From CAZIUL01 sp964542475 (lineage in GTDB: Bacteria; Planctomycetota; B15-G4; CAYZWU01), in contig CAZIUL010000017.1 in NCBI GenBank assembly GCA_964542475.1, forward strand, positions 1-64,000: a stretch of DNA of 64,000 nucleotides. The letters run 5' to 3'. Each line of letters starts with the position of its first letter. Within the stretch, counting starts at the first letter, position 1. The position numbers were made by a program, and so were the translations under genes. Below the pieces are notes generated by a model. The model made no database searches, was not told the DNA's origin, and was given only the letters and a program-made list of their open reading frames with translations. Positions 27,901-36,559 of the stretch are shown piece after piece.

Positions 27901-28277
27901 TGCAACGGGTTTTCAGCCTCCCCCATCTCCCAGAACCTCTCATCAACGCCGTACACCTGCACCCGGTTGATCCGCTGCTGTGTTGCGGGAAGGATCAGAA
28001 CTCCTTTCAGGTGCAGGACAGGAGCAACAGCCGCCGAGAGCTCTACAGAAACATCATCCGCCAGCGCTGCCCGAAAGGTGTGCTTTCCCCCGGCCAACGC
28101 GACCCGCGTGCTTCCGAGGCGTTTGTGCGCGAGATCGTTCAGGCTGTACCGCACGGAGCTGCCCACAAGGAGCGCGCCCGTGAGCGCGGCCGTGCTGACC
28201 GCCGCGCCGAGAACCACGCCCACACCGGTCCGCCAATAGAAAGCCAGATTCTTTTTGATGAGGCTGAAGCTGTTCAT
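24909..28277 (-). CDS. ABC transporter permease, two FtsX domains
   Basis: 1122 residues from ATG 28277 (MNSFSLIKKNLAFYW). This start is chosen because it is the point where the partner ATPase gene would overlap (GGATGAAC) and has AGAGG upstream. It has an N-terminal helix, a large periplasmic MacB-type domain, three helices near 560-690 (FtsX domain 1), several further helices in the middle, another periplasmic domain and a C-terminal FtsX domain. The layout is that of LolC/E-like or MacB-like permeases that move lipids, lipoproteins or peptides out of the inner membrane. Its ATPase gene is 14.5 kb away (42755-43465), because an island lies between. Confidence 0.9.
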   Translation of the reverse strand: MNSFSLIKKNLAFYWRTGVGVVLGAAVSTAALTGALLVGSSVRYSLNDLAHKRLGSTRVALAGGKHTFRAALADDVSVELSAAVAPVLHLKGVLILPATQQRINRVQVYGVDERFWEMGEAENPLHVNGNVNEDEIVLNRALARALGIDIGDELLLRVEKPHAMHGEAPLSLDKELSTTLRLTTGSVVTDEGFGRFSLLVDQASPYNVFLPLEKLGRSVDVEGKANLLLVGAGAAGSVTIESADKALKRCFIPDDVGLIVRKVRGSGRTELRSSRVFLDAEVGRAAREAMPGAHGILTYFVNDLSVGQRHVPYSFVAAIGPLDPGKSTPPFMHQELASDEVMINQWLAQDLGARPGDELNMAFFVMGPGRRLEERKARFRISSVLPMQSKALDRELVPDFPGLAKSKSCREWDPGTEIDLSRIRDRDEEYWEKYRGTPKAIITLEAGQELWGGRFGSLTAVRCPLAEGEGSKQRPSLQRIEEALRRELAPASMGLFFRPVRRQAHLAGSQALDFGPLFLGLSFFLVAAALVLMGLLFSLGVDQRKRETGVLLALGFTRRRAGRLLLFEGVVLAGAGALLGVAGAVCYTWFLIRGLATFWSDAVAGAAVQLHVEWLTLAVGGACGVCMAVAAVWVTLKRQARHEVRVMLDNDAGFDPLVKGRSARKPGFLLAGAAALGAATVVAWSVLDGAAGDGSGAAAFFSAGVLLLVSGLALTHGLLSRGAAVSFKAAFSLAGLGMLNASRRRSRSLGVTAMLACGTFLVFAVGANRRNPLEGAEERASGTGGFVIAGESSLPVLHGLDTEKARAALGVDEDAMRGTHVVNLRVRDGDDASCLNLNRAQQPRLLGVVPEKFQQRESFTFVQTMEGMGRENPWLLLNRELPNGMVPAVADQATIVWGLNRKVGDIIEYIDEEGRPFSIKLVAALKSSIFQGSLIISENRFSGCFPSEEGYRLFLVDAPLGKQDHVSSALRRGARNVGLDVKRTRDRLAALYAVESTYLSMFQVLGGLGLLLGSMGLALVLFRNVEERRGELALLQAVGFSSARLGRLLFLEHGRLLITGTFCGAAAAGVAVWPALNSLGTDVPWVSLVLTLAAILAGSFFWIWLAAKWSAKMNFLHALRCE

Positions 28278-28317
28278 CCTCTGGTTTCCCACGGTTTCAG
28301 AGTGCTGTCATCGAGCT
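28268..28317 (-). repeat. Left copy of 50-bp direct repeat: 3' end remnant of ABC ATPase gene
   Basis: 45 of 50 bases match 42749-42798. Read on the minus strand it encodes LDDSTLKPWETRG-stop, a drifted copy of LDDGILKPWEISG-stop, the true end of the ATPase. All five changes except one alter the protein, as expected for a non-functional remnant. The part that includes the permease ribosome site and first codons (GGATGAACAGCT) is unchanged. The pair brackets the island and looks like attL/attR. Confidence 0.8.
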
Positions 28318-28341
28318 CAGGCATCGTCGCTGCTCATGCAC

Positions 28342-29613
28342 TCAGTTGCCCAGTAGCCTGATGTCGTCGAAATCGTTCATATCATCGAAGGAACCGAGAC
28401 CGATGCGGCCTCTGCCGAAGGTCTTGTCGACCACGCTCATGCACGGCTTTTTCATGTCATCGAAGAACACCTCGATCTTGCCGCTGTTTGTGTCGCGTAC
28501 CAGCTTCACCCTGTGCCAGGCGTCGTTCTTCCAGGGGATCCCGTTTTCGTTACAGGTGACGGCTTTGCGCGGGGCGTTGTTGACGATCATGATCTGGCCG
28601 CTGTGCGGGTCCGGCCGGGCGCCCAGGTGGACGTAGTAGAACCTTTGCGGGTCCTGGTAGTTGAAAAAGACGCAGCAATCCCGGTGATTGCCCGTGTCCA
28701 TTGTGCTTTTCACTCGGAAGGTGAGCACAAAATCGGCCGCCTTCACATCTTTTATCAGTGCTATATGGTGCGGGCTGCGCACCTTTGGCTCGTAGTCGCT
28801 GTTTCGGCGGTTGATTCCGAATACGTGGTTGCCGTCTACCTTTCGAAGGGTCCAGCTTATCTTATCGGTCGTCTCCCACCGATCGTGACCCTTCTCGAAC
28901 CCCTCCTCAAAATCCACGGGCTTGATCAGGCCAATGGCTTTTTCGGCGAACCGTTTGCCGAGCTCCTTGTACCCCTCGGCTGAGTAGTGCAGATCGTTCT
29001 CGATCTCCTCGCCCCTTCTGTTCTTCCCATCGTTGAGATCATCTGTATCCACCCATGCCCCGCGCCGGCCGGCCTCGGCGAACTCGACCTGGGCCTTTCG
29101 CACCATCGTCCAGTGAGAGTACCCCTTGTTCTCCATGTCGAAATCACTGAGACGTCCGATGACGAAGTTGATATCGCTGCGCCGGAGGTCGCCGCTGAGC
29201 TGCTCGATCAGTCCCTTCAGGCTGCGGGCGTAAATCTCGCCGTGCTTCTCGCGCGCATCGCGCTCCCCCTGCATCCACAAAAACGTGACCGTCTTGATCT
29301 TCCGGCCCTTGATGGCGGCGGCTACGCGGGTCATCAGGCTGTCGTACAGATCACCTGTGGCTTCAGGGCTTTCCCCCTCGGCCGGTTTCCATTTCTTGTA
29401 CCAGCGCCGGATCGGTTGGCCGCCATGGGCGTCCTTGACCACGATGACGCCCTCCTTGCCGAACTCCGCCTCAACGGCCGGGGTGAACGACTCGCTCGGA
29501 TTGAGACCGACCATGTTCGATTGACCGGAGAGGATGAACAGGTGCTTGCCCTCCTCATCCTGAAAAGCAACGCAGAGGAAGAGTGCTGATACCAGCAAGA
29601 GCAGTTTTTTCAT
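28342..29613 (-). CDS. SGNH esterase (sialate O-acetylesterase-like) with C-terminal LamG/DUF1080-like domain
   Basis: 423 residues from ATG 29613; signal peptide MKKLLLLVSALFLCVAFQ. The SASA-type hydrolase has the catalytic serine in ILSGQSNMVG, the conserved WMQGERDA block and the Asp/His pair in NDLHYSAEGY. Residues ~235-423 form a concanavalin-like beta-sandwich (VDFEEGFEKGHDRW ... IDFDDIRLLGN-like ending DFDDIRLL), as often seen with carbohydrate-active proteins of PVC bacteria. Likely removes acetyl or other acyl groups from sugars outside the cell. 35 bases downstream of the 29649 glycosidase-like gene and probably co-transcribed. Confidence 0.88.
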   Translation of the reverse strand: MKKLLLLVSALFLCVAFQDEEGKHLFILSGQSNMVGLNPSESFTPAVEAEFGKEGVIVVKDAHGGQPIRRWYKKWKPAEGESPEATGDLYDSLMTRVAAAIKGRKIKTVTFLWMQGERDAREKHGEIYARSLKGLIEQLSGDLRRSDINFVIGRLSDFDMENKGYSHWTMVRKAQVEFAEAGRRGAWVDTDDLNDGKNRRGEEIENDLHYSAEGYKELGKRFAEKAIGLIKPVDFEEGFEKGHDRWETTDKISWTLRKVDGNHVFGINRRNSDYEPKVRSPHHIALIKDVKAADFVLTFRVKSTMDTGNHRDCCVFFNYQDPQRFYYVHLGARPDPHSGQIMIVNNAPRKAVTCNENGIPWKNDAWHRVKLVRDTNSGKIEVFFDDMKKPCMSVVDKTFGRGRIGLGSFDDMNDFDDIRLLGN

Positions 29614-29648
29614 TTGTACAAAACCTCGATTTGTTTCGGGATTAAAAA

Positions 29649-31778
29649 CTACTGAACAACGAACCACGTTATCGAGTCCGGGCCCATACTGACCGGAACG
29701 TCCACGTTGTAGTGACGATCCAGCTCGCAGTCGGCCGGCTCGCCTTCTTTTTCGCGGATCTGTGCGGCATGGGTCAGCCCGGTGTAGTAAAGGGGCAACC
29801 GCAGCATCGTGTCGACGTTGCGGTCGGTGGGGTTGTAGACCATTGCGAGCCCGCACGGCTTGATCCGCGGGTTGACGTGCAGGATGCAGTCGATGCTCCG
29901 GCCGTCGGGACGCCGAACGTGGATGATGTCCGAATCTAGAATACGGCGGTATTTCTTGTAAAAATCCACCCACTTTTTGACGACGGCCTTGGTTCGATCG
30001 GTATCGTAAAGCCGGGGGCCGCGATAGCAGGCCTGGACCCCGCTGCCGAAGTTCTGGGCGAGGTGCCATTCGTATTCGGCCAGATGTTCCGAAAGCGGTT
30101 CCAGCGTCGCTGCCGCACCCCCGCCCTGATATTCCACCAACGGCACGAACATCCATCCCATGCTCGGGGTTTTCTCGAACGTCCCGTCGTAGATGTTCTG
30201 CCGTGCGATCAGGATCTGCCGCTGCCGCGGCAAGCTCCAGTTCGACTCCCGGTAGCCCATCGCGCATTTGTTGCTGCCCCGAAGGTAGTACCAGTCCGGT
30301 GTGTTTATGTAGATGCCGCGCTCGCGACACTGCCGGTAGAACCGGCTGCATGCCTCCCACTGGCGCAGCTGCGAATCCGCAAGCCCCTGGTGATACTTGT
30401 GCTTCGCGGACGCGCACACGTCCCCGTGATACGGGCCGTCGGTTTCGATCACGTCCATGCCTGTGGCGTCGAGAAAATTGAACACCCGTCGGAAATAGCC
30501 GTCTGCCCACTCGCCGGCCAGGCATGCGCTCTGGCCGAACTTGCTGCCCGGCTCGCCGGTCTCCGGCGAAATACAGTTGTGCTCCTCACTCACATTCCGT
30601 GAGGCGCACATCAGGGTGTACCCGCCCAGCTTGATCCCCTTGCCGTGGGCGTAGTCGGTGTCCGCCTTCAGCCGCGCGATGTATTCAGGGTCCTCGCTTT
30701 CGATCTGGAACCCGCTCCAGAAGGTAATGATGACCATCTCGAAACCCACCTCGGCGCACTGGTCCACCGCGCTGCGAATCGTGGCGGAATCCGACTTCCT
30801 TACGTGCATCAAGACGGGATTTTCAGCCGCTTGCGGCGCAAGCGTACGATACATCCGCCGGCGCGCGAGGCCGCGACGCTCCCGGTCGTCGCTGTCGTGC
30901 AGCAGTTCGAACGTGCGAAACGATTCGAACCGCTCCCCCTTCTCGAGACGAACGCCCGGGCCGAGCGGGTATTTGCTCGTGAGCAGCACCTGCATCTGGT
31001 AACGGTAATCGATCTGCGATTTATACTCCGCGTCAGGGCCCCAGTGCGTGGTTTCCATACCGGCAAAGGCGTAGTCGCTTTCCATGTGAATACGGTGTTT
31101 CTCCTGCTCCGTAACCGCCAACACTTCCGTTTCGAGCCCTTCGATTACTGTCTCGTGCGATCCCGTGTTCTCGATGCTGACCCATTTTGCCAGCAGCGGA
31201 ATGTCGTCATACAGCTCGTAGTGCACCGAGACGCGCAGGCCGGCAATCTTCCTCTCCGCGTTGACCGGCGGTCGAAAATCCACGGTCAGTGTCACTCCGG
31301 CCGGCGGCCAGGCGGCTTCCGGCGCCCCATGCTTAGGCTTCCACGGATACGGCGCCTCGGGCTTGCCGAACGTGTGACCGGCGTATTGAAACGCCTCCGG
31401 ATCGCTCGTCATCTCAGCAGGCCAGTTGGGATCCAGATACGCGTAGTCCGGCTGGCCTTTGAGCCCGCCGACTTCCAGCCGGACGCCGTCCAAATGGATC
31501 ATTGCCTCGGGCTTCACGCCGCGGATCACTGTCGCACCCGTCATCAAATTCACGTAGTCGACCGTCGCGAAGTTCGGCGCGGTTCGGAATGTTCGGCTCA
31601 CCAGGCCGTTGGTCAAGACGATCTCATTCGTTTCGGGCCGAACCTGCACGCCGGCTCCGGTCTTGCCCTGGACAACGAGCCAGTCCGAGGCCGCAGGCCG
31701 GCACTTCTCCACACCGGATGCCCAGCCTATCACTCCGATGAACACGCCCGCCGCCAACACGATCACGATATGTTTCAT
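29649..31778 (-). CDS. Putative glycoside hydrolase (clan-D / GH36-like)
   Basis: 709 residues from ATG 31778; signal peptide MKHIVIVLAAGVFIGVIGWASG. An N-terminal beta-sandwich (~30-320) is followed by a TIM-barrel-like region. The block MDVIETDGPYHGD, late in the barrel, matches the position of the nucleophile Asp in alpha-galactosidase-type enzymes; VGFEMVIITFWSGF and YAHGKGIKLGGYTLM resemble barrel strands of the same clan. A C-terminal beta-domain ends the protein. Family assignment is from pattern only; another retaining alpha-glycosidase family is possible. Probably acts with the neighbouring esterase on an acetylated polysaccharide. Confidence 0.65.
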   Translation of the reverse strand: MKHIVIVLAAGVFIGVIGWASGVEKCRPAASDWLVVQGKTGAGVQVRPETNEIVLTNGLVSRTFRTAPNFATVDYVNLMTGATVIRGVKPEAMIHLDGVRLEVGGLKGQPDYAYLDPNWPAEMTSDPEAFQYAGHTFGKPEAPYPWKPKHGAPEAAWPPAGVTLTVDFRPPVNAERKIAGLRVSVHYELYDDIPLLAKWVSIENTGSHETVIEGLETEVLAVTEQEKHRIHMESDYAFAGMETTHWGPDAEYKSQIDYRYQMQVLLTSKYPLGPGVRLEKGERFESFRTFELLHDSDDRERRGLARRRMYRTLAPQAAENPVLMHVRKSDSATIRSAVDQCAEVGFEMVIITFWSGFQIESEDPEYIARLKADTDYAHGKGIKLGGYTLMCASRNVSEEHNCISPETGEPGSKFGQSACLAGEWADGYFRRVFNFLDATGMDVIETDGPYHGDVCASAKHKYHQGLADSQLRQWEACSRFYRQCRERGIYINTPDWYYLRGSNKCAMGYRESNWSLPRQRQILIARQNIYDGTFEKTPSMGWMFVPLVEYQGGGAAATLEPLSEHLAEYEWHLAQNFGSGVQACYRGPRLYDTDRTKAVVKKWVDFYKKYRRILDSDIIHVRRPDGRSIDCILHVNPRIKPCGLAMVYNPTDRNVDTMLRLPLYYTGLTHAAQIREKEGEPADCELDRHYNVDVPVSMGPDSITWFVVQ

Positions 31779-31999
31779 TGACTTGTTCCTTACCGATGAG
31801 CCCGGTAAAACCGTTTGAACGCACCACCTCCTATACCACCGCACACCCTCACCGGTCAACAGTAAGACCGGATCGGGTGTTGCGAAGGACGCGGTTGCAG
31901 AAACCGCTTTTCCCGCGTATGTCCGGCGGCTTGCTTTCTTTCCGGCAGGCGGACTTTGTTCGGTCGGAGCCACAGCATGCAGGGTGTTGTTGCTGTGCG

Positions 32000-32044
32000 A
32001 GTGCAGTTTACGGTGCCGCAGCAGAAGAGGATGAAATAAGCGGG
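32000..32044. mobile_element. Terminal fragment of the 172-bp element (copy E)
   Basis: 45 bases from AGTGCAGTTTACGG to ATGAAATAAGCGGG, matching the right end of the full copies, followed by TTAA. The TTAA provides the stop codon (TAA on the minus strand) of the acyl-AMP ligase gene. The other arm is lost. The remaining 31779-31999 spacer shows nothing I recognise. Confidence 0.75.
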
Positions 32045-33757
32045 TTAATCGATCCGGCTGACGCCTGTTTCGTAGAGGATCTCCAGCTCGCCGCCGAGGT
32101 ACAGGTTGCGAAAATGCCTGTGCCTACGCTTGCCGCTCGATGTCTTTGTGAGCGTGCCCTTCGGGACAAGCGCCAGCTCGCCGATGGTCACGCCGAGCTG
32201 CATGGTGACCTCGCGGCGAACGTCCTTCGAGATGTCCCGGTAGGACCTCTCGATAGGATCATCGACCTCGACAATAATGACCAGCTTCTGCGTTCCCTGT
32301 GCCACGTCGTCAAGACCGAACGCCACGAAGCAGCCTTTCCGGAGGCCCTCGACATCGAACACCACGGCCTCGAACTCGCTCGGATCGTACTTCTTGCCGT
32401 GCAGGTTGATTCTCTCGCGCTTGCGCCCGGTCCAGAAAAACTCCGGTCCGCGCATGTAGCCGAGGTCGCCGGTGAAGAGGTACTCGCCGCGAATCGCCGC
32501 TGCGGTCTCGTCAGGAAGGTCCAGGTACTCGACGAGACGGGCATCCGTCTTCAGCCCGACCTCGCCCACTGCGCCGTCCGGAAGCTCCTCTCCGTCAGCG
32601 TCGAATATATGTACCTCGAGACCGGGATACGCCTGGCCGCAGCTGACGATCCACTGAGCCTGCTCCAGATCAACGGTGTCAGTCACGGTCTCGGCCATGC
32701 CCGTTTTCTGCATGCCGACAATATCCACCCGCTCGGCCACAAGCGGGCCGTCGGGATCGCTGAACGTCGCCCCGCCGATGCTCTCGACGCAGCCGAAGTT
32801 CGACTTCAACGCCTCCCATTTCACTCCGTAAGGCTCGAACCGCTCGTGGAACTTTTTGAACGTGTCGAGGTGGATCCTTTCGGCGGCGTTCCAGAAGCCC
32901 TTGACATGGTCCAGGCGCACGCCTTCGAGCTCGGCCTCGGTGCACCTGTCCGCTGCGACCGCAAAGCCGAAGTTCGGGGACCAGGTCGTGGTCGCTTTCG
33001 AATCCTGCAAAACGCGCATCCACAGAGCCGGTCTGCGGATGACGTCGATCGGCGACAGCAACACCAGGGGGATGCCGTTAACCATGCAGCACAGAAAGTT
33101 GTTCACCAGCCCCATGTCGTGGTAAAGCGGCGTCCAGTTCAGATAGATGTCATCGGAGCCGACTCCCATCCCGCGGGCCATGCCCTCGATTCCGGCTATC
33201 ATGCGCTCCTGCTCCCACACGGCGATTCGCGGGAAGCCGGTGGTTCCGGAAGTCAGCTGCATGGCAGCGATGGAGTTCGGTGACGGAGCGGGTTCGGGGT
33301 CCCTCGACACCTCTCCCGCCGCCAGTCCCGCGAAACCGAATTCCAGGTGGGCGCCGGGGTTGGCCGCCTTCAGCTCCGCCTCGTCGCCGGCCATCTCTTC
33401 CGGCAGAAGCGCGACCTTCGCGCCGGTTTTCTCCACCACGTGCCTGACCACGCTCTTCAGGCTCGAGTTGACTCCTTGAATGGCCGGCGGCGCGACCAGG
33501 AGCGGCCGGGCGCCCAGCATCAGCATGGCCAGCACGGTCGTGGCGCTGTGTTCGGGATCGACCGAAACCACCACCCCGGCGTCCCCGGAACACAGGCCCT
33601 TCTCGTGCAGCACACCGCCGTAGCACATCGCCTTGAAGAAGAACTCCTCGCGTGACAGCCACGCGAACTCTCCCTTCACATCGACAAACGATATGCAGTG
33701 CCGGGCCGGATCGCGCTCCAAATTCTCGAAAAAACGTCCCTGAATCGTACGGCTCAT
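32045..33757 (-). CDS. Fatty acyl-AMP ligase-like adenylating enzyme (FAAL)
   Basis: 570 residues. The AMP-binding motif QLTSGTTGFPR, PLYHDMGLV, WSPNFGFAVA and the NAAERIHLDTFKKFHERFEPYG block are FAAL hallmarks; the usual YGLAE is FGCVES here. The C-terminal subdomain has the TGRKRERINLHGKKYDP hinge and ends with a KTSSGKRRH motif carrying the catalytic lysine. FAALs make acyl-adenylates and load them on a carrier protein rather than on CoA. The ACP gene is 4 bases upstream and the MBOAT gene comes before that, so ligase, carrier and membrane acyltransferase form one operon. Substrate acid is unknown. Confidence 0.9.
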   Translation of the reverse strand: MSRTIQGRFFENLERDPARHCISFVDVKGEFAWLSREEFFFKAMCYGGVLHEKGLCSGDAGVVVSVDPEHSATTVLAMLMLGARPLLVAPPAIQGVNSSLKSVVRHVVEKTGAKVALLPEEMAGDEAELKAANPGAHLEFGFAGLAAGEVSRDPEPAPSPNSIAAMQLTSGTTGFPRIAVWEQERMIAGIEGMARGMGVGSDDIYLNWTPLYHDMGLVNNFLCCMVNGIPLVLLSPIDVIRRPALWMRVLQDSKATTTWSPNFGFAVAADRCTEAELEGVRLDHVKGFWNAAERIHLDTFKKFHERFEPYGVKWEALKSNFGCVESIGGATFSDPDGPLVAERVDIVGMQKTGMAETVTDTVDLEQAQWIVSCGQAYPGLEVHIFDADGEELPDGAVGEVGLKTDARLVEYLDLPDETAAAIRGEYLFTGDLGYMRGPEFFWTGRKRERINLHGKKYDPSEFEAVVFDVEGLRKGCFVAFGLDDVAQGTQKLVIIVEVDDPIERSYRDISKDVRREVTMQLGVTIGELALVPKGTLTKTSSGKRRHRHFRNLYLGGELEILYETGVSRID

Positions 33758-33761
33758 CGCT

Positions 33762-34040
33762 CTATTTACTCTCTTTCTTTTCGAACACGGTCTTTGCTAT
33801 CGCCGCCACGCTGTCCATGTACTCCACGCTTATCTCGAACGCCTCGAACCGGATGCCGAAAGCGTCTTCAAGCTGTGCAACGAGCTTGACCGTTCCAATG
33901 GAATCGAGAAGTCCGCCTGTGATCAGAGGAGTCGTATCCTCCAGTGACGCCGGGTCCTCTCCCGAGAGAGCGTCTTCCAGCAGCAGTCCCCTCACGGTTT
34001 TTATGATCGCACCCAAATCGTTCGTTTTGTCTTCTGTCAT
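33762..34040 (-). CDS. Acyl carrier protein
   Basis: 92 residues. The phosphopantetheine attachment motif is GLLDSIGTVKL, with Ser47. Helical, acidic, typical ACP length with a short N-terminal extension. Located between the MBOAT gene (5 bases upstream) and the FAAL gene (4 bases downstream), so it is almost certainly the dedicated carrier between them rather than the ACP of fatty acid synthesis. This mirrors the place of DltC between DltB and DltA. Confidence 0.93.
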   Translation of the reverse strand: MTEDKTNDLGAIIKTVRGLLLEDALSGEDPASLEDTTPLITGGLLDSIGTVKLVAQLEDAFGIRFEAFEISVEYMDSVAAIAKTVFEKKESK

Positions 34041-34045
34041 CTTTG

Positions 34046-36559
34046 TCAGTCCATCAAACCAAGGAGATGAGGATTGTCGATCAGTTCCTCGTAAAAGCCG
34101 TCAGCCATCAACCGGTGGCCCTTCGCGTTCGGATGGTGATCCCACGACGCAATGATGATCGATTCAAAGTCGGTGTTATTGAACACGTCCTCGATGCCAA
34201 GGAACTCGTAACCCAGGGGCTCGGCCGCCTCGATCGCCTCGGCGAGCAGAAACAAATCCCATTCCGGGATCTGGTCGAGCGCCTGTATCGAGTACGGCGC
34301 ATTCATGTACACCGGGATCGCGCCGATCTTCTCGCACGATTTCATGATCCTGCGGAGGCCCCACTCCGTGATCTTCTTACGCAGCGGATCCAGAGCCCGC
34401 ATGATCGTATCGACGCCGTCGCCCTTCTTGACGTTCGTGGACTCGACGATCCGGTCCAGCCCGACAGGCATCCTTAAACCTTTATCGACCAGCTGGCTCA
34501 GAGTCTTTACGTTTACACGCACGTGGGACGAGAGCACGACGACATCGGGCTCGAAGGCGGCCACTTTTTGCGGCAGGTACATCACGTGCTGGACGAGTCT
34601 ATAGGAAGGAACCGAGAAGTTGAGGAGTTCGTACGTTTTGCCGGATGCGCCCGGTCCCTCCGAATTGAGCCGGTCCTCGACGATTTCTTCCCACACCTCC
34701 TCGTTGCTCACGCCGGACCCCATCTCGTACGACGAGCCCAGGATTGCGATCCGGAAGGTGTTGGGGGGCTTCTCCATGGAGTACTCGCGATCGCGCATCC
34801 CCCACCGGTTGACATTCACGAGCGCGCCCTTGAAGAGGGTCTCGCTCGAGGGTACGAGTTCGTGGCGCCTCACGTCGTTGGTCGGCCTCGCCATCGGCGT
34901 GTTGAAGATGCCGCCGGCCCAGTCGCTCGGCTTCTTGGCGCCCTTTTCCACGACCCGAGCATCGAAGCCGCCGCGGTCGAGGAGCCCTTCGTAGTAGCCG
35001 ATGACCATGCGCTGGCGGTCGCGTCGATTCATGAAGTTCTCAACGATGGGAGTGACCGCGCCATCGAAGGACGGCCCCAGCGAGGCTCGTACCTCTTCGA
35101 ATCCGAACAGCGGCAGGACCAGCGCGCCGGCCGTGGTCAGGAGCGTCCAGCCGGCCGGGCCCGGCATGACCGGTTTCAGCCATTCCCGGTCAGCCACGAT
35201 CTGCGCCGCGGTCCCGATCGCGAGGATCGCCGCGATAGCCAGCAGCAGCAGCGAGACCTGCTCCGTCGTGGCGTTCCCCGAACACAACAGGATGTTGCCC
35301 CACTGAGCCAACGATTCGCTGCACCAGAGAGACCAGAGCACGCAGATAAAGCAAAAGACGCCCAGCGCCTGGGCACTGCGGCGCAGGGCGCGCACCGGCG
35401 AGAGCCGGCCCTTTTCCGGCTTGCCGCGTTTGGGGTGCTTCAGCTCCCATACGGTTCCCAGCACTGCAAGCGTGCCGAGCACCCCCCAGAACAGGCCGTC
35501 CATGGGCGTGAAGGGAAATGAGCCGCGCAGCCAGAACCACTGGTAGGAGTGCAGCAGCCACGTGCAGATGAACACGATCGCGGTCGAGGCCACCATGCCG
35601 AAAACCATCCCGCGCCGGCGGAGACGCACGAACGCCGGGTAGTAGATGATCTTCTTCATGAAATCGATCCAGTAGATGTTGATGCGGCGCCAACAGTCGG
35701 TGAAACTCGAGGCGAGGAAGTACTTGTTGTTCGTCTGGGGCAGGTGGAATCCGAACAGGTGCAGGATGCCTACTATCAGGTGGAACTGACCGGAGACTCT
35801 CAGGTAGAGCAGGTAGCTCGTGACGGCGAACAGGGCCATACCTCCCAGGTCCTCCACCTCCGAGGCGGGCGGCGCCAGGTAGAAGTACACCGCTCGATAC
35901 AGCAGCAAGTGGACGATCCCGCGCAGCATCCACTGGATCCCGCGCTGGTGGATCCGGTGCCGCTGGTCGTCGCAGTATGTCTTGAGAAACGTCCGGTAGT
36001 CGACGACCGGGAACAGGGGGAAACAGACGTTCGGCAGCATGAAGAAGTAAGAGAGCCGGTGCCAGATGGAAACGGTTTCCTTCTCGTTGCGCAGGTCATA
36101 CAGGTAGATGATAAGCCGGAACATGAACATGGCGCCCACCACAGGCAGGACCGTCGCGCTCCAGGAGGCCTCTATCCAGTTCAACCTGAACGCGGCCAGG
36201 ACGCCCACGGCCGCGAAAACGAGGATCAGCCGGACCGAGTACGGTATTGGCAGGTGGCAGATCGTGACGAGCCCAAGGGCGATGAGGATCAAGATGGCGC
36301 CGGCGGATAAACCGAGGACCACGAAGATGGCGCAAAGCGAGAGGGCGAGGAAGAACGGCAGCCGCAAAGCCGGGCCGAGCCAGGCGTGTACGCAGAAGCC
36401 GAAGAAGATCACCGGGGCGATCTCAACGAATCCGAATGACTTCTCGATGCCGAACAGGCGGATGGCGAGCGTCAGCAGCCCCAGCTGGAAGGCGGTCGTC
36501 AGGAACCGGCCGATCTTTGGTGTCAGGAGCTCGGGGGTGCGTTCAGGACTCTCACTCAT
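34046..36559 (-). CDS. MBOAT acyltransferase fused to SGNH domain
   Basis: 837 residues from ATG 36559 (GGGAACGAG upstream); a TTG at 36571 is a less likely start. About a dozen membrane helices. The MBOAT region includes QTNNKYFLASSFTDCWRRIN and the conserved histidine in FICTWLLHSYQWFWLRG, as in AlgI/DltB. After the last helices (~500) a periplasmic SGNH-like domain starts at AILGSSYEMGSG (serine block) and ends with the Asp/His motif WDHHPNAKGH. Takes an acyl group, presumably from the ACP, across the membrane, and the SGNH domain would transfer it to a surface polymer. In alginate and Dlt systems these two functions are in separate proteins. Confidence 0.9.
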   Translation of the reverse strand: MSESPERTPELLTPKIGRFLTTAFQLGLLTLAIRLFGIEKSFGFVEIAPVIFFGFCVHAWLGPALRLPFFLALSLCAIFVVLGLSAGAILILIALGLVTICHLPIPYSVRLILVFAAVGVLAAFRLNWIEASWSATVLPVVGAMFMFRLIIYLYDLRNEKETVSIWHRLSYFFMLPNVCFPLFPVVDYRTFLKTYCDDQRHRIHQRGIQWMLRGIVHLLLYRAVYFYLAPPASEVEDLGGMALFAVTSYLLYLRVSGQFHLIVGILHLFGFHLPQTNNKYFLASSFTDCWRRINIYWIDFMKKIIYYPAFVRLRRRGMVFGMVASTAIVFICTWLLHSYQWFWLRGSFPFTPMDGLFWGVLGTLAVLGTVWELKHPKRGKPEKGRLSPVRALRRSAQALGVFCFICVLWSLWCSESLAQWGNILLCSGNATTEQVSLLLLAIAAILAIGTAAQIVADREWLKPVMPGPAGWTLLTTAGALVLPLFGFEEVRASLGPSFDGAVTPIVENFMNRRDRQRMVIGYYEGLLDRGGFDARVVEKGAKKPSDWAGGIFNTPMARPTNDVRRHELVPSSETLFKGALVNVNRWGMRDREYSMEKPPNTFRIAILGSSYEMGSGVSNEEVWEEIVEDRLNSEGPGASGKTYELLNFSVPSYRLVQHVMYLPQKVAAFEPDVVVLSSHVRVNVKTLSQLVDKGLRMPVGLDRIVESTNVKKGDGVDTIMRALDPLRKKITEWGLRRIMKSCEKIGAIPVYMNAPYSIQALDQIPEWDLFLLAEAIEAAEPLGYEFLGIEDVFNNTDFESIIIASWDHHPNAKGHRLMADGFYEELIDNPHLLGLMD

